Positions 18,743-26,449 of a DNA stretch of 64,000 nucleotides are shown here, in pieces. Numbering within the stretch: position 1 is the first letter of the stretch; the number at the start of each line of letters is the position of its first letter. This DNA comes from JBIQKZ01 sp044464765. Its GTDB lineage: Bacteria; Pseudomonadota; Gammaproteobacteria; Burkholderiales; Burkholderiaceae_B. Location: contig JBIQKZ010000001.1 of NCBI GenBank assembly GCA_044464765.1, positions 62,001-126,000 on the forward strand. Direction: 5' to 3'. The notes under the pieces were generated by a model. It saw nothing but the letters and a program-made list of their open reading frames with translations, had not been told where the DNA came from and did not search any database. A program made the translations under genes and the position numbers.

Positions 18743-19228
18743 ATGGCCTCAGTCAATAAAGTCATTCTCGTCGGCAATCTGGGACGAGACCCCGAAGTTC
18801 GCTATAGCCCCGATGGGGCGGCAATCTGCAATGTGTCCATTGCCACGACGTCTCAGTGGAAGGATAAAACCTCGGGCGAGCGCCGCGAGGAAACCGAATG
18901 GCATCGCGTGGTGTTTTATAACCGCCTGGCCGAAATCGCCGGCGAATACCTGCGCAAGGGGCGCGCCGTGTATGTCGAAGGCCGTCTTAAAACGCGCAAG
19001 TGGCAAGACAAGGATACCGGCGCCGATCGCTACAGCACTGAAATCGTGGCCGATCAAATGCAAATGCTGGGCGGCCGCGATAGCGGCGGCGATGCGCCCA
19101 TGGGCGGCGGTGAATACGGCGGCGGCCAGCAGCAGCGCAGTCAGCGTCCGGCCCAGCCTCGCCCCGCTGCGCCACAGGCCTCGCCTGCCGCGAACCTGGC
19201 CGATATGGATGACGATATTCCGTTCTGA
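18743..19228 (+). CDS. ssb: Single-stranded DNA-binding protein
   Basis: Tetrameric ssDNA-binding protein of replication, repair and recombination; 161 residues. The OB fold occupies about 1-110 (MASVNKVILVGNLGRDPEVR at the start), followed by a Gly/Gln/Pro-rich linker and the acidic partner-binding tip MDDDIPF. A strong terminator follows. Confidence 0.97.
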   Translation: MASVNKVILVGNLGRDPEVRYSPDGAAICNVSIATTSQWKDKTSGERREETEWHRVVFYNRLAEIAGEYLRKGRAVYVEGRLKTRKWQDKDTGADRYSTEIVADQMQMLGGRDSGGDAPMGGGEYGGGQQQRSQRPAQPRPAAPQASPAANLADMDDDIPF

Positions 19229-19263
19229 GTTACACCTGAGACTTCTTTGTTAAGTTTCAACCG

Positions 19264-19297
19264 GAGACCCCCGCTTTTTGTTGGGGTCTCTTTTTTA
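19264..19297 (+). terminator. Rho-independent terminator of ssb
   Basis: GAGACCCC (19264-19271) pairs perfectly with GGGGTCTC (19283-19290) and is followed by six T. Confidence 0.85.
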
Positions 19298-19605
19298 TTG
19301 CATGAGAATTGCTGATTAGACGAGCATGGTGGCACACCACAAAAGGACGTGGCAGATGCCTCGGCCGCTCGCTCGCATGGGGCAATTAAACATCTTTATT
19401 CATGGCGCATGGGTCCACAGCGATCAGCACACCTGTGAATGCTACTAACTACTAAATAATCTTTCGATCATTAATGCTCGGGTATTCACCGATGCATTAG
19501 GGATTCTATATCCGGAAAGTACATGTTAGCATCATTTTAATGATCATTCGATCAATTTTAGCGTGCTGACAGGCACTCGCTTATCCAATGACATAGGAGA
19601 GAGAT
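19298..19605. promoter_or_regulatory. AT-rich intergenic region with repeated GATCATT elements, probable control region of the hydrolase-TRAP genes
   Basis: No gene is seen in this 308-base gap. Base composition changes sharply after the ssb terminator. TTTCGATCATTAATG at 19462-19476 and, mostly on the other strand, the stretch 19531-19560 share the core GATCATTAA; the latter contains the perfect 10-base palindrome AATGATCATT (19539-19548) and then CGATCAA. Paired palindromes about 70 bases upstream of the start could be operator sites, for instance for the TetR protein encoded at 24658, but that is inference. AGGAGAG lies just before the hydrolase start. Confidence 0.4.
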
Positions 19606-21345
19606 ATGACGGCGGGCCGTAGAAGTGAAGTCCGGAATAACATGAAAATTGACTGGGATGTGCCTATCGAAATGGAGGATGGGCTGGTGCTGCGAGCAGA
19701 TGTCTTTCGCCCCATAGCTGAAGGGAAGTACCCAGTGCTTTTGAGTTATGGCCCGTATGGGAAATTATTGCACTTCGAGCAAGGCTACCAAACTGCATGG
19801 CAACGCATGGTGGAGGAGCATCCAGATGTAAGTGCTGGAACGTCGAACACCTTTCAGAACTGGGAAGTCGTTGATCCTGAAAAGTGGGTGCCCGATGGTT
19901 ATGTTTGTATCCGAGTCGATTCGCGAGGTTGTGGTCGTTCCCCGGGTTATGTTGAGTTATGGTCTCCGCGAGAAGCACAGGATATTTATAACTGCGTCGA
20001 GTGGGCCGCCGTCCAGGCGTGGTCTAACAGCAAGGTCGGGCTGAATGGAATCTCGTACTATGCGATGAACCAGTGGCAGGCAGCTGCGCTGCAGCCGCCG
20101 CATCTCGCGGCGATATGCACATGGGAGGGCGCGGCAGACTTCTACCGAGATGTAACGCACCACGGTGGAATTCTTTGCACTTTTGTTTCCAACTGGTATG
20201 ACATGCAAGTAAAACCCGTCCAGCATGGAATGGGAACCCGGGGCTATCGCAGCCGTTTGAATGGGGAGTGGGTTTCAGGGCCAGAAACACTTACGAACGA
20301 AGAGTTGGGAGCGAATCGTTTCGATTTCGATCAGGTAGCGTTTGAGAACGCGCTGGACAACGAATATTGGAAAGCAATGACTCCCGACTTCTCTAAAATT
20401 TCCGTTCCTCTATTGTCGTCGGCAAATTGGGGTGGTCAGGGTTTGCATCCGAGAGGAAATTTTGAAGGCTTCACGCAGTCTGGCTCGACTGACAAGTGGT
20501 TGGAAGTCCATGGCATTGAGCACTGGACCGAGTTTTATACTGACTATGGTGTGGACTTGCAGAAGCGATTCTTTAATCATTTTCTGAAGGGCGAGGATAA
20601 CGGATGGTCAGAGCAGCCAAAAGTCAAGCTGCAGGTTCGTCATGTCGATAAGTTTGTTGAACGAGACTCCAGCGACTGGCCTTTGCCGGAAACTCGATGG
20701 GAGAAGTTTCATCTCGATCCGCGTAGTGCGTTGCTTCAACCAGGAATTGAACCGGCAGAAGGAACTGTTTCGTACGAAGGCTTAGGTGAGGGTGTGACTT
20801 TTCTAACCGAACCGCTTGATCAGGACACCGAAATTACAGGCCCTATTGCGGCGCGCCTTGCAATTGCGTCATCGACCGAAGATGCGGACTTGTTCCTGAT
20901 AGTCCGCGCCTTTGACCCAAATATGAAAGAAGTGGTTTTCCAGGGGGCGCTGGATCCTCACACGCCTATCGCCCAAGGGTGGCTTCGTGCGTCGCACCGG
21001 AAGCTGGATAAAGAGAAAACCCTGCCTTATCGGCCCTATCACAGTCATGACGAAAAGCAGTTGCTCAAACCAGGTGAGATCTACTCGCTTGATATTGAGA
21101 TTTGGCCTACTTGCATTGTGGTGCCCAAGGGCTATCGCATTGGGTTGACCGTACGCGGACGTGATTATGTGTATCCCGGTGGCGGTGGATCGGGGCTCTC
21201 GAACATGAAGAATGAATTTACGGGTGTCGGCCCGTTCCTGCATGACGACCCACGTGACCGGCCGGCCCATATTTTTGGCAATACCGTCACGCTTCATCTA
21301 GGCGGCGGTCACGAAAATTGGCTCATGTTGCCCATTATCCCTTAA
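19606..21345 (+). CDS. CocE/NonD family hydrolase (X-Pro dipeptidyl-peptidase S15-like acyl hydrolase)
   Basis: Serine hydrolase of 579 residues in the family of cocaine esterase, glutaryl/cephalosporin acylases and Xaa-Pro dipeptidyl peptidases. The nucleophile is probably S150 in NGISYYAMNQW; upstream RVDSRGCGRSPG (about 103-114) is the usual family motif, and a histidine near 305 (HGIEHWTEFY) may complete the triad. The C-terminal ~230 residues fit the jelly-roll domain of the family. There is no signal peptide, so it should act in the cytoplasm on an imported ester or amide. The TRAP genes follow about 80 bases downstream in the same direction, suggesting uptake and then hydrolysis of one substrate, which I cannot name. 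Confidence 0.85.
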   Translation: MTAGRRSEVRNNMKIDWDVPIEMEDGLVLRADVFRPIAEGKYPVLLSYGPYGKLLHFEQGYQTAWQRMVEEHPDVSAGTSNTFQNWEVVDPEKWVPDGYVCIRVDSRGCGRSPGYVELWSPREAQDIYNCVEWAAVQAWSNSKVGLNGISYYAMNQWQAAALQPPHLAAICTWEGAADFYRDVTHHGGILCTFVSNWYDMQVKPVQHGMGTRGYRSRLNGEWVSGPETLTNEELGANRFDFDQVAFENALDNEYWKAMTPDFSKISVPLLSSANWGGQGLHPRGNFEGFTQSGSTDKWLEVHGIEHWTEFYTDYGVDLQKRFFNHFLKGEDNGWSEQPKVKLQVRHVDKFVERDSSDWPLPETRWEKFHLDPRSALLQPGIEPAEGTVSYEGLGEGVTFLTEPLDQDTEITGPIAARLAIASSTEDADLFLIVRAFDPNMKEVVFQGALDPHTPIAQGWLRASHRKLDKEKTLPYRPYHSHDEKQLLKPGEIYSLDIEIWPTCIVVPKGYRIGLTVRGRDYVYPGGGGSGLSNMKNEFTGVGPFLHDDPRDRPAHIFGNTVTLHLGGGHENWLMLPIIP

Positions 21346-21427
21346 CAGGCAGTACGCGGTCTGGCGCCTCGCTGCTGCGCGACGCGGCAGCAAGAGAGCA
21401 GACCGTTACCCCGATTGACTGGAGATT

Positions 21428-22594
21428 ATGATGCATAAATTACTGTTGACTACGTTCTTTGCCTGCTTCGCATTCTTAGGTACACAGGCCAATGCGAAAC
21501 CGCTCGTCGAACAGTGGCTTGATGGACAAGTTACACCACCACCTATACCGGTTACTTACGATGGGCCGCCTATTACGATCCGGTTTAGTTCTTTCCTATC
21601 CCCCCAGACGCCCATTGCCAAGGTTGCAATTCGCGCCTTCGCTAGATTAAAAGAAGAGAGCGGCGGTAAGCTGATCGTTCGTCCTTTTTGGAATAATACG
21701 CTTGCAAATGCGGCTCAAGGCGGCTTTGATGCAGTATCGAGCGGCGTTGCCGACATGAGCAGTTGTTACAGCTTCATGAGCCCCGGTAACTTCACCTTGC
21801 TGCTGGGGCTTCAGTTGCCCTTTCTTTTGAAACATAGCACTCCAGCGTCCCAGGCTATCGCAAAAGCGTACCCGAAGTACTTTAAGGACGAGTACGAAGC
21901 GCGTGGTGTGTATTTTGCCCGTTCGACGATTACGCCGCCAAACCAGATTTTGTCAAAAGCACAACCTATAAAAGCCCCAGCAAATATGCAGGGCTTAAAG
22001 ACATGGGCTGTCGGTGAAATTCCTACAACTGTAGTCAGCAATCTGGACGCTACGCCGGTTCCGCTCGCTCCGGCGGAGCTTTACCTGTCGGCACAAACAG
22101 GTGTGGTTGATGTAGTGCCCATGCATGATGCAGGCGTACTCACGTTCCGATTGGTTGAGGTAGCCAAGTACCGGACTGATGCAAACTTATCGGCAAACGC
22201 AACAGAATACTGCATGAATAAATCGACCTTCGATAAGCTGCCGCCAGACTTGAAAGACGTTTTCTACCGTTGGTTACAGCTATGGAATCATGCTGAAGCA
22301 GAGCTCTACTTCGATGACATTGCAGTCAAAGGCAGAGAAGCAATGAAGGCGGCCGGTGTTGAGTTTTACGATCTTTCAGATACTGAACGACAGCAATGGG
22401 AAGAGGCGCTTGCGCCGGTTGAGCAGGCGTGGATTAAAAAAATGGAAGCGGAAGGAAAACCAGCCACTGAATTTCTTGCGGATTATAGGAGAAACTATAG
22501 CGATTTAGAGGCTAAGACGCACGATGAAATTTTTCAAAGCATCATGGATGAGCCTGTGGATGGCCTTGTAACTGGTTACAGCTATACGCACTAA
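21428..22594 (+). CDS. TRAP transporter substrate-binding protein, DctP family
   Basis: Periplasmic receptor of a tripartite ATP-independent transporter; 388 residues with a signal peptide ending TQANA (about residue 23). Family features are the ANMQGLKTW segment before the hinge, VPLAPAELYLSAQTGVVDVV, and a long C-terminal helix region. Two adjacent ATGs (21428 and 21431) follow a GGAG site, and either may be used. It is separated from the permease genes by a terminator-like hairpin, which would let more receptor than permease be made. Ligand unknown; carboxylates are usual for this family. Confidence 0.88.
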   Translation: MMHKLLLTTFFACFAFLGTQANAKPLVEQWLDGQVTPPPIPVTYDGPPITIRFSSFLSPQTPIAKVAIRAFARLKEESGGKLIVRPFWNNTLANAAQGGFDAVSSGVADMSSCYSFMSPGNFTLLLGLQLPFLLKHSTPASQAIAKAYPKYFKDEYEARGVYFARSTITPPNQILSKAQPIKAPANMQGLKTWAVGEIPTTVVSNLDATPVPLAPAELYLSAQTGVVDVVPMHDAGVLTFRLVEVAKYRTDANLSANATEYCMNKSTFDKLPPDLKDVFYRWLQLWNHAEAELYFDDIAVKGREAMKAAGVEFYDLSDTERQQWEEALAPVEQAWIKKMEAEGKPATEFLADYRRNYSDLEAKTHDEIFQSIMDEPVDGLVTGYSYTH

Positions 22595-22603
22595 ACATTC
22601 TGA

Positions 22604-22631
22604 AAAAAGGGGCGCTACAAAGCCCCTTTTT
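22604..22631 (+). terminator. Intra-operon terminator between dctP and dctQ
   Basis: AAAAAGGGGC (22604-22613) and GCCCCTTTTT (22622-22631) form a perfect 10-base stem with an 8-base loop. Located between the receptor and permease genes, it probably attenuates rather than ends transcription. Confidence 0.7.
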
Positions 22632-22646
22632 ACTCCAACGGGGGTA

Positions 22647-23147
22647 ATGGTGAGAGTCTCAATCCTTGGTCTAACTCGTGTTATTGGCGGTGTGCTTTTG
22701 GTATTTCTAGCATGCCTGATAGCGTTCGATGCAGCCATGCGTGCGGTGGGCTTACCCATCGTAGGCACCCAGGACATTTCAAGTTTGGCATTGCTCTTGA
22801 TACTTACAGCGGGCCTGGCAGATGCTTGGGTAGCTAAAGCGAATGTAAGCATGGATCTGATTTATAGCCGCTTTCCACGGGTTGTGCGCGTTAATGTAGA
22901 CATCCTTAGTTTGGTGCTAGCGTCCATCTTTTGCGGAACACTTATATATATTAGCTACCTGAACATTTGGCATTTCATGGCTATGGGGGCACGGACGCCA
23001 CTCATAGCCATCCCTCATTGGTTATTTGCTGGCGCCATTATGCTGGGAGCCACTTGTCTTGCTTGTGTGATTGTTCGAGATGCATATCGTTTCGTTATTG
23101 TTTGGAAGAACCGCCTCGGTCATTCCGTCGTGTCAGGAGTTGAGTGA
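22647..23147 (+). CDS. TRAP transporter small permease, DctQ family
   Basis: Four-helix membrane subunit of 166 residues that scaffolds the TRAP permease. Hydrophobic segments lie at about 12-32, 46-62, 86-106 and 122-145, and the pattern AFDAAMRAVGLPIVGTQDIS between helices 1 and 2 is typical. The stop shares a base with the start of the large subunit. Confidence 0.85.
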   Translation: MVRVSILGLTRVIGGVLLVFLACLIAFDAAMRAVGLPIVGTQDISSLALLLILTAGLADAWVAKANVSMDLIYSRFPRVVRVNVDILSLVLASIFCGTLIYISYLNIWHFMAMGARTPLIAIPHWLFAGAIMLGATCLACVIVRDAYRFVIVWKNRLGHSVVSGVE

Positions 23148-24454
23148 TGGACCTATTAGCCACCTACCCATTGCTGACCGGATTTAGTGGCCTTGGTCTG
23201 ACGCTTGTCTTGATCCTTGTCGGGGTTCCAATTGCGTGGTCCATCTTCGCTGTCGGTTTTTTTGGGCAGGTCCTGTTTTTCGATTTTACCCGCGCGTCGG
23301 CTCAGCTTTTTAGTGCGGTCTTTGAGACCGGCACAAACTTAATGCTTGCCAGCATCCCGTTGTTTGTCTTCATGGGCCAATTGGTTGCTAAAAGCAGAAT
23401 TGGGTATGACCTTTACGATTGTGTGTACAAGTGGACCGGGAGAGTGCCTGGTGGGATTGCCATTGCAGGGGTTGTCAGCGGGGCTGGTTTTGGCGCTGTT
23501 ACGGGAGTTAGCGCGGCAGCCGTTGCGACCATGTCTACAATCGCTTTACCACAGATGGAGCGATACAAGTATGACATGAAACTTGCTGCTGGAAGTATTG
23601 CCTCCTCAAGCGCGCTCGCGATTTTGATTCCTCCCAGCTTGTTGATGATCATTTATGGGATTGCAACGGAGACATCGATTGGAGCCCTGTTTATCGCAGG
23701 AATATTTCCAGCGATTTTGCTAATGTTGTCTTATGCGGTTTATATAGTTTTTATCAGTGTGCGGTCGCCCAATCGCGCCCCCCGAGGCGAGCGTTTTACC
23801 TGGAAAGAGCGGCTGGTGTCTCTTGCCGCCCTTGTTCCCGTTTTCGCGCTCTTCACATTAATCATTGGGGGTATTTACCTCGGCCTTTTCACACCCAGCG
23901 AAGCCGCAGGCGTGGGGGCCTTTGGGATGATGTTGTACTTGGCAGCCAAGCGGCAGTTGACCTTAAAAACGCTTAGTGAAGCTACGACGGAGTCATTACG
24001 TTTAACCGTTATGATCTTTCTGATCTTTATTCCTGTCACTTTGTTGACTAGTTTCCTGGTGTTAAGCGGAGTGATCGATACTCTGGTTAATTCAGTCAAT
24101 GCGTTTAACTTATCGCCTCTGGCTGTAATGGCTGCGCTGATTGTCCTATATATCCTTTTGGGCATGGTCCTAGATGGGATTGGCATGCTGCTACTGACCC
24201 TTCCTGTTACCTTCCCGATTGTTATGGGGCTGGGCTACGACCCTATATGGTGGGGAATTATTGTGACCATTCTGGTTGAGATAGGCTTGATAACGCCACC
24301 AGTAGGGCTTAATTGTTATATATTGAAGCAGTCTTACCCCTCAATAACTCTCGGGCAGGTATTCCATGGCGTTATACCGTTTGTTTTCATTACCATCGGA
24401 TGGATAGCTATATTTTTGGCTTGGCCTCAGATAATTCTTTGGGTCGTCCGCTGA
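23147..24454 (+). CDS. TRAP transporter large permease, DctM family
   Basis: Main transport subunit of about 435 residues in the inner membrane, driving solute uptake with the sodium or proton gradient. Marks of the family include LMLASIPLFVFMGQL, the GAGFGAVTGVSAAAVATM segment, SIASSSALAILIPPSLLMIIYG and GLITPPVGLNCYILK. I chose ATG 23147, which overlaps the dctQ stop (TGATG) and has AGGAG seven bases upstream; a GTG at 23144 is also possible. Confidence 0.92.
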   Translation: MDLLATYPLLTGFSGLGLTLVLILVGVPIAWSIFAVGFFGQVLFFDFTRASAQLFSAVFETGTNLMLASIPLFVFMGQLVAKSRIGYDLYDCVYKWTGRVPGGIAIAGVVSGAGFGAVTGVSAAAVATMSTIALPQMERYKYDMKLAAGSIASSSALAILIPPSLLMIIYGIATETSIGALFIAGIFPAILLMLSYAVYIVFISVRSPNRAPRGERFTWKERLVSLAALVPVFALFTLIIGGIYLGLFTPSEAAGVGAFGMMLYLAAKRQLTLKTLSEATTESLRLTVMIFLIFIPVTLLTSFLVLSGVIDTLVNSVNAFNLSPLAVMAALIVLYILLGMVLDGIGMLLLTLPVTFPIVMGLGYDPIWWGIIVTILVEIGLITPPVGLNCYILKQSYPSITLGQVFHGVIPFVFITIGWIAIFLAWPQIILWVVR

Positions 24455-24657
24455 TAAGGCGGCTAATGAGTACGAACTTATCATGTGTTTCGCATTGCTA
24501 TCAACGACCGGAAGCTACAATAGGCGATTGTTGTTAATAAATAAAACAAAGGTGGCAGCCGCGTCGATGTCGCTGGGCGGATCCAGGCAGATCAATAGAA
24601 TGCGGATTTTGGCTGGTTGTTAGCGGCACCGAACCCTATAAACCTCGGGTGTTTACC

Positions 24658-25332
24658 ATGCAATTACCAAAGAAAAACACGCCTCAATTGGATAGAGGGG
24701 TCAAACGTAAGCGTTACGCAGACGCTTCTGAACGGGAGGCGCAGATTCTTGAGGAGAGTATCCGATTTTTCGCAGATCATGGTTTTAGTGGCTCGACACG
24801 TGACCTAGCGAAACAAATAGGTATTACCCAACCTCTGCTATTCCGTTATTTTGAATCAAAAGAAGTTTTAATCGAACGGATCTACAAGGTTGTCTTCATT
24901 GATACGTGGAAAATATCTTGGGAGGCAACTATAACTGACCGATCTAAACCTTTGCGCCAGCGACTGGAAGAGTTCTACGAGTCTTATTTGGCAGTTGTTT
25001 TCGACCACGACTGGATGAGGCTTTATGTGCATGCCGGTGTAACTGGCGTAATGATTAACCATCGCTTCGTTGAGTTTTTCGAGCAACGAATTCTGCGGCC
25101 CTTGTGCGTGGAGATACGAAAGGAGTTTCGTCTTGTTCCTCCTGAGCTAGTGCCGATTAGCGCCAATGAAGTAGGCTACTTGTGGAATTTTCATGGCGGT
25201 ATTTTCTATCATGGGGTGCGGCGACAGGCATTCCGCACAAACTCCCTCGATAATGTTGGCGTAGTAATAAGAGCTGCAATTGATGCGTTTCTTGATTCGG
25301 CACCGCGAACATTTGCGCGTTTGATGGATTGA
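24658..25332 (+). CDS. TetR/AcrR family transcriptional regulator
   Basis: DNA-binding regulator of 224 residues from the ATG at 24658. The helix-turn-helix spans about 30-60 of the protein (STRDLAKQIGITQPLLFRYF). The remainder is the ligand-sensing helical domain and has no family-specific mark I recognise. It is 203 bases after dctM on the same strand, so it is the likely local regulator of the hydrolase-TRAP genes. Base composition matches the AT-rich island, unlike the flanks. Confidence 0.85.
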   Translation: MQLPKKNTPQLDRGVKRKRYADASEREAQILEESIRFFADHGFSGSTRDLAKQIGITQPLLFRYFESKEVLIERIYKVVFIDTWKISWEATITDRSKPLRQRLEEFYESYLAVVFDHDWMRLYVHAGVTGVMINHRFVEFFEQRILRPLCVEIRKEFRLVPPELVPISANEVGYLWNFHGGIFYHGVRRQAFRTNSLDNVGVVIRAAIDAFLDSAPRTFARLMD

Positions 25333-25413
25333 GTATCCTTTAGGGTGTTGAGCACAAAATAATAATGAGCTACTTGCCCCCCGTGTCAGACTAGTTGTCG
25401 CCTCGGTTTATGA

Positions 25414-25911
25414 ATGAAACCGATGAACTTATCCAGATATTCCCAAGCCTTCAAAGAAGAAGTGGTTCGCAAGATGCTGACGAGAGGCAATCGTACGATT
25501 GCGGACATGGCCGCTGAGCTGAACGTCCCGTACCATAGCGTTCGAAACTGGTTACGGAATCCCAAGATGGCCCATTTACAACGACCTTCGCGTGGCGAGA
25601 AACGTCCCCAGGAATGGACTGCCGAGCAGCGCCTGCAGGCGCTGCTGGACACCAACACCCTGGCTCCCGAGGAACTCAATGCCTGGTGTCGCGAGCGCGG
25701 GATATTTGCCCATCAGCTTCAGGCCTGGAGGACGGAGTTCTGCCTACCGGCCAAGCCGCCGGCGGACGCCGGCGAGGTTCGTAAGCTGAAGGGCGAGCTC
25801 GCCAGCGTGCAACGCGAACTCGCCCGCAAGGAGAAAGCTCTGTCTGAAGCCGCCGCGCTATTGGTGCTGCAAAAAAAGTACCAAGCGTTGTGGGAGGACG
25901 AGGACAAATGA
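25414..25911 (+). CDS. IS3-family transposase OrfA (helix-turn-helix subunit)
   Basis: 165-residue first-frame protein of an IS3-like element. An N-terminal helix-turn-helix (about 9-45, FKEEVVRKMLTRGNRTIADM) is followed by a second basic domain and a leucine-zipper-like coiled coil (LKGELASVQRELARKEKAL, about 129-147). A slippery A AAA AAG lies at 25872-25878, in the correct phase for the -1 frameshift that makes the OrfAB transposase in this family. The frame is intact, but the element is dead because orfB is cut off. Confidence 0.8.
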   Translation: MKPMNLSRYSQAFKEEVVRKMLTRGNRTIADMAAELNVPYHSVRNWLRNPKMAHLQRPSRGEKRPQEWTAEQRLQALLDTNTLAPEELNAWCRERGIFAHQLQAWRTEFCLPAKPPADAGEVRKLKGELASVQRELARKEKALSEAAALLVLQKKYQALWEDEDK

Positions 25912-26046
25912 CCTCACTCGCACAGCGCCAGACATTGCTGACCATGATTGATGAAGCGGTGGCGGCCGGGGCACGCACGGCGCGCGTCTGCCAGATCGTG
26001 GGCCTGAGCTTGCGAACGGTGCAGCGCTGGAAGCGTACGCCCTGCT
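25908..26046 (+). pseudogene. Truncated IS3-family OrfB (5' end only)
   Basis: Begins ATGA-overlapped with orfA, in the -1 frame. The first ~43 codons (SLAQRQTLLTMIDEAVAAGA and VGLSLRTVQRWK) look like the start of the OrfB that follows this kind of OrfA. After that the frame runs into unrelated sequence. The catalytic DDE domain is absent. Confidence 0.65.
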
Positions 26047-26199
26047 GCAGATCCATACAAGGACTATTTGCACGGGCGCATCGAAGCGGCCCGGCCACAC
26101 TGGATTCCGGCCGCCGTATTGCTGCGGGAGATTCAAGAACTTGGCTATCCGGGCGGGGTCACTCAGCTGAAGGCCATCATCCTCTTCATAAATCCATGA
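26047..26199 (+). pseudogene. Fragment of an IS21-family IstA transposase
   Basis: In a different frame from the orfB remnant, 26047-26196 encodes a 50-residue stretch with DPYKDYLHGRIEAARPHW and LLREIQELGYPGGVTQLKA, which resembles the segment of IstA proteins before the catalytic core. It has no start and lacks the rest of the transposase. Resemblance is from memory of the family. Confidence 0.6.
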
Positions 26200-26227
26200 A
26201 CGCCCCTATCTTGCCGTAGGGGCGTTC
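26198..26227. terminator. Perfect 11-base hairpin at the edge of the IS scar
   Basis: GAACGCCCCTA (26198-26208) and TAGGGGCGTTC (26217-26227) pair perfectly around an 8-base loop. No T-run follows. It lies just upstream of the regulated promoter of the ABC importer and may insulate it. Confidence 0.4.
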
Positions 26228-26250
26228 TGGTTGTGGCTTCAACGTGAGAT

Positions 26251-26311
26251 AATTCGCATAGCGCACAAATAGTCCGTTTTGTTGACGCACGGCTGAGCGT
26301 ACTTCTACACT
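26251..26311 (+). promoter_or_regulatory. Promoter with IclR-type operator upstream of the ABC importer
   Basis: A -35 TTGACG (26282-26287) and -10 TACACT (26306-26311) are 18 bases apart. Just upstream, TTCGCATAGCGCA (26253-26265) resembles the TTCGC-N3-GCGAA sites of IclR regulators, and GCGCACAAA-N4-CCGTTTT follows. The same elements, in the same order and position, recur at 31984-32043 before the P450 gene. Confidence 0.65.
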
Positions 26312-26449
26312 CCGTTCCTGCAGTGATGGGTCGCTGCATCAAACAGCACCTTATATATCAATTGCTTATGGCAGGCTGGGTGGGTTTCGCCGTTTCGTCC
26401 GGCGAGACATGCCTGACCCGGGTAGGCAGACATCGTCAGGAGACATACC

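Larger units (their letters stand above)
25385..26199 (+). mobile_element. Composite scar of two insertion sequence remnants (IS3-like joined to IS21-like)
   Basis: The left part carries an intact IS3-type orfA and the first ~43 codons of orfB. After about 26036 the sequence switches to a piece of an IS21-type istA. The bases from TGTCAGACTAG at 25385 may be the left terminal repeat of the IS3-like element; no right end is present. Sequence character returns to G+C-rich here, marking the right edge of the AT-rich island. Confidence 0.7.
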
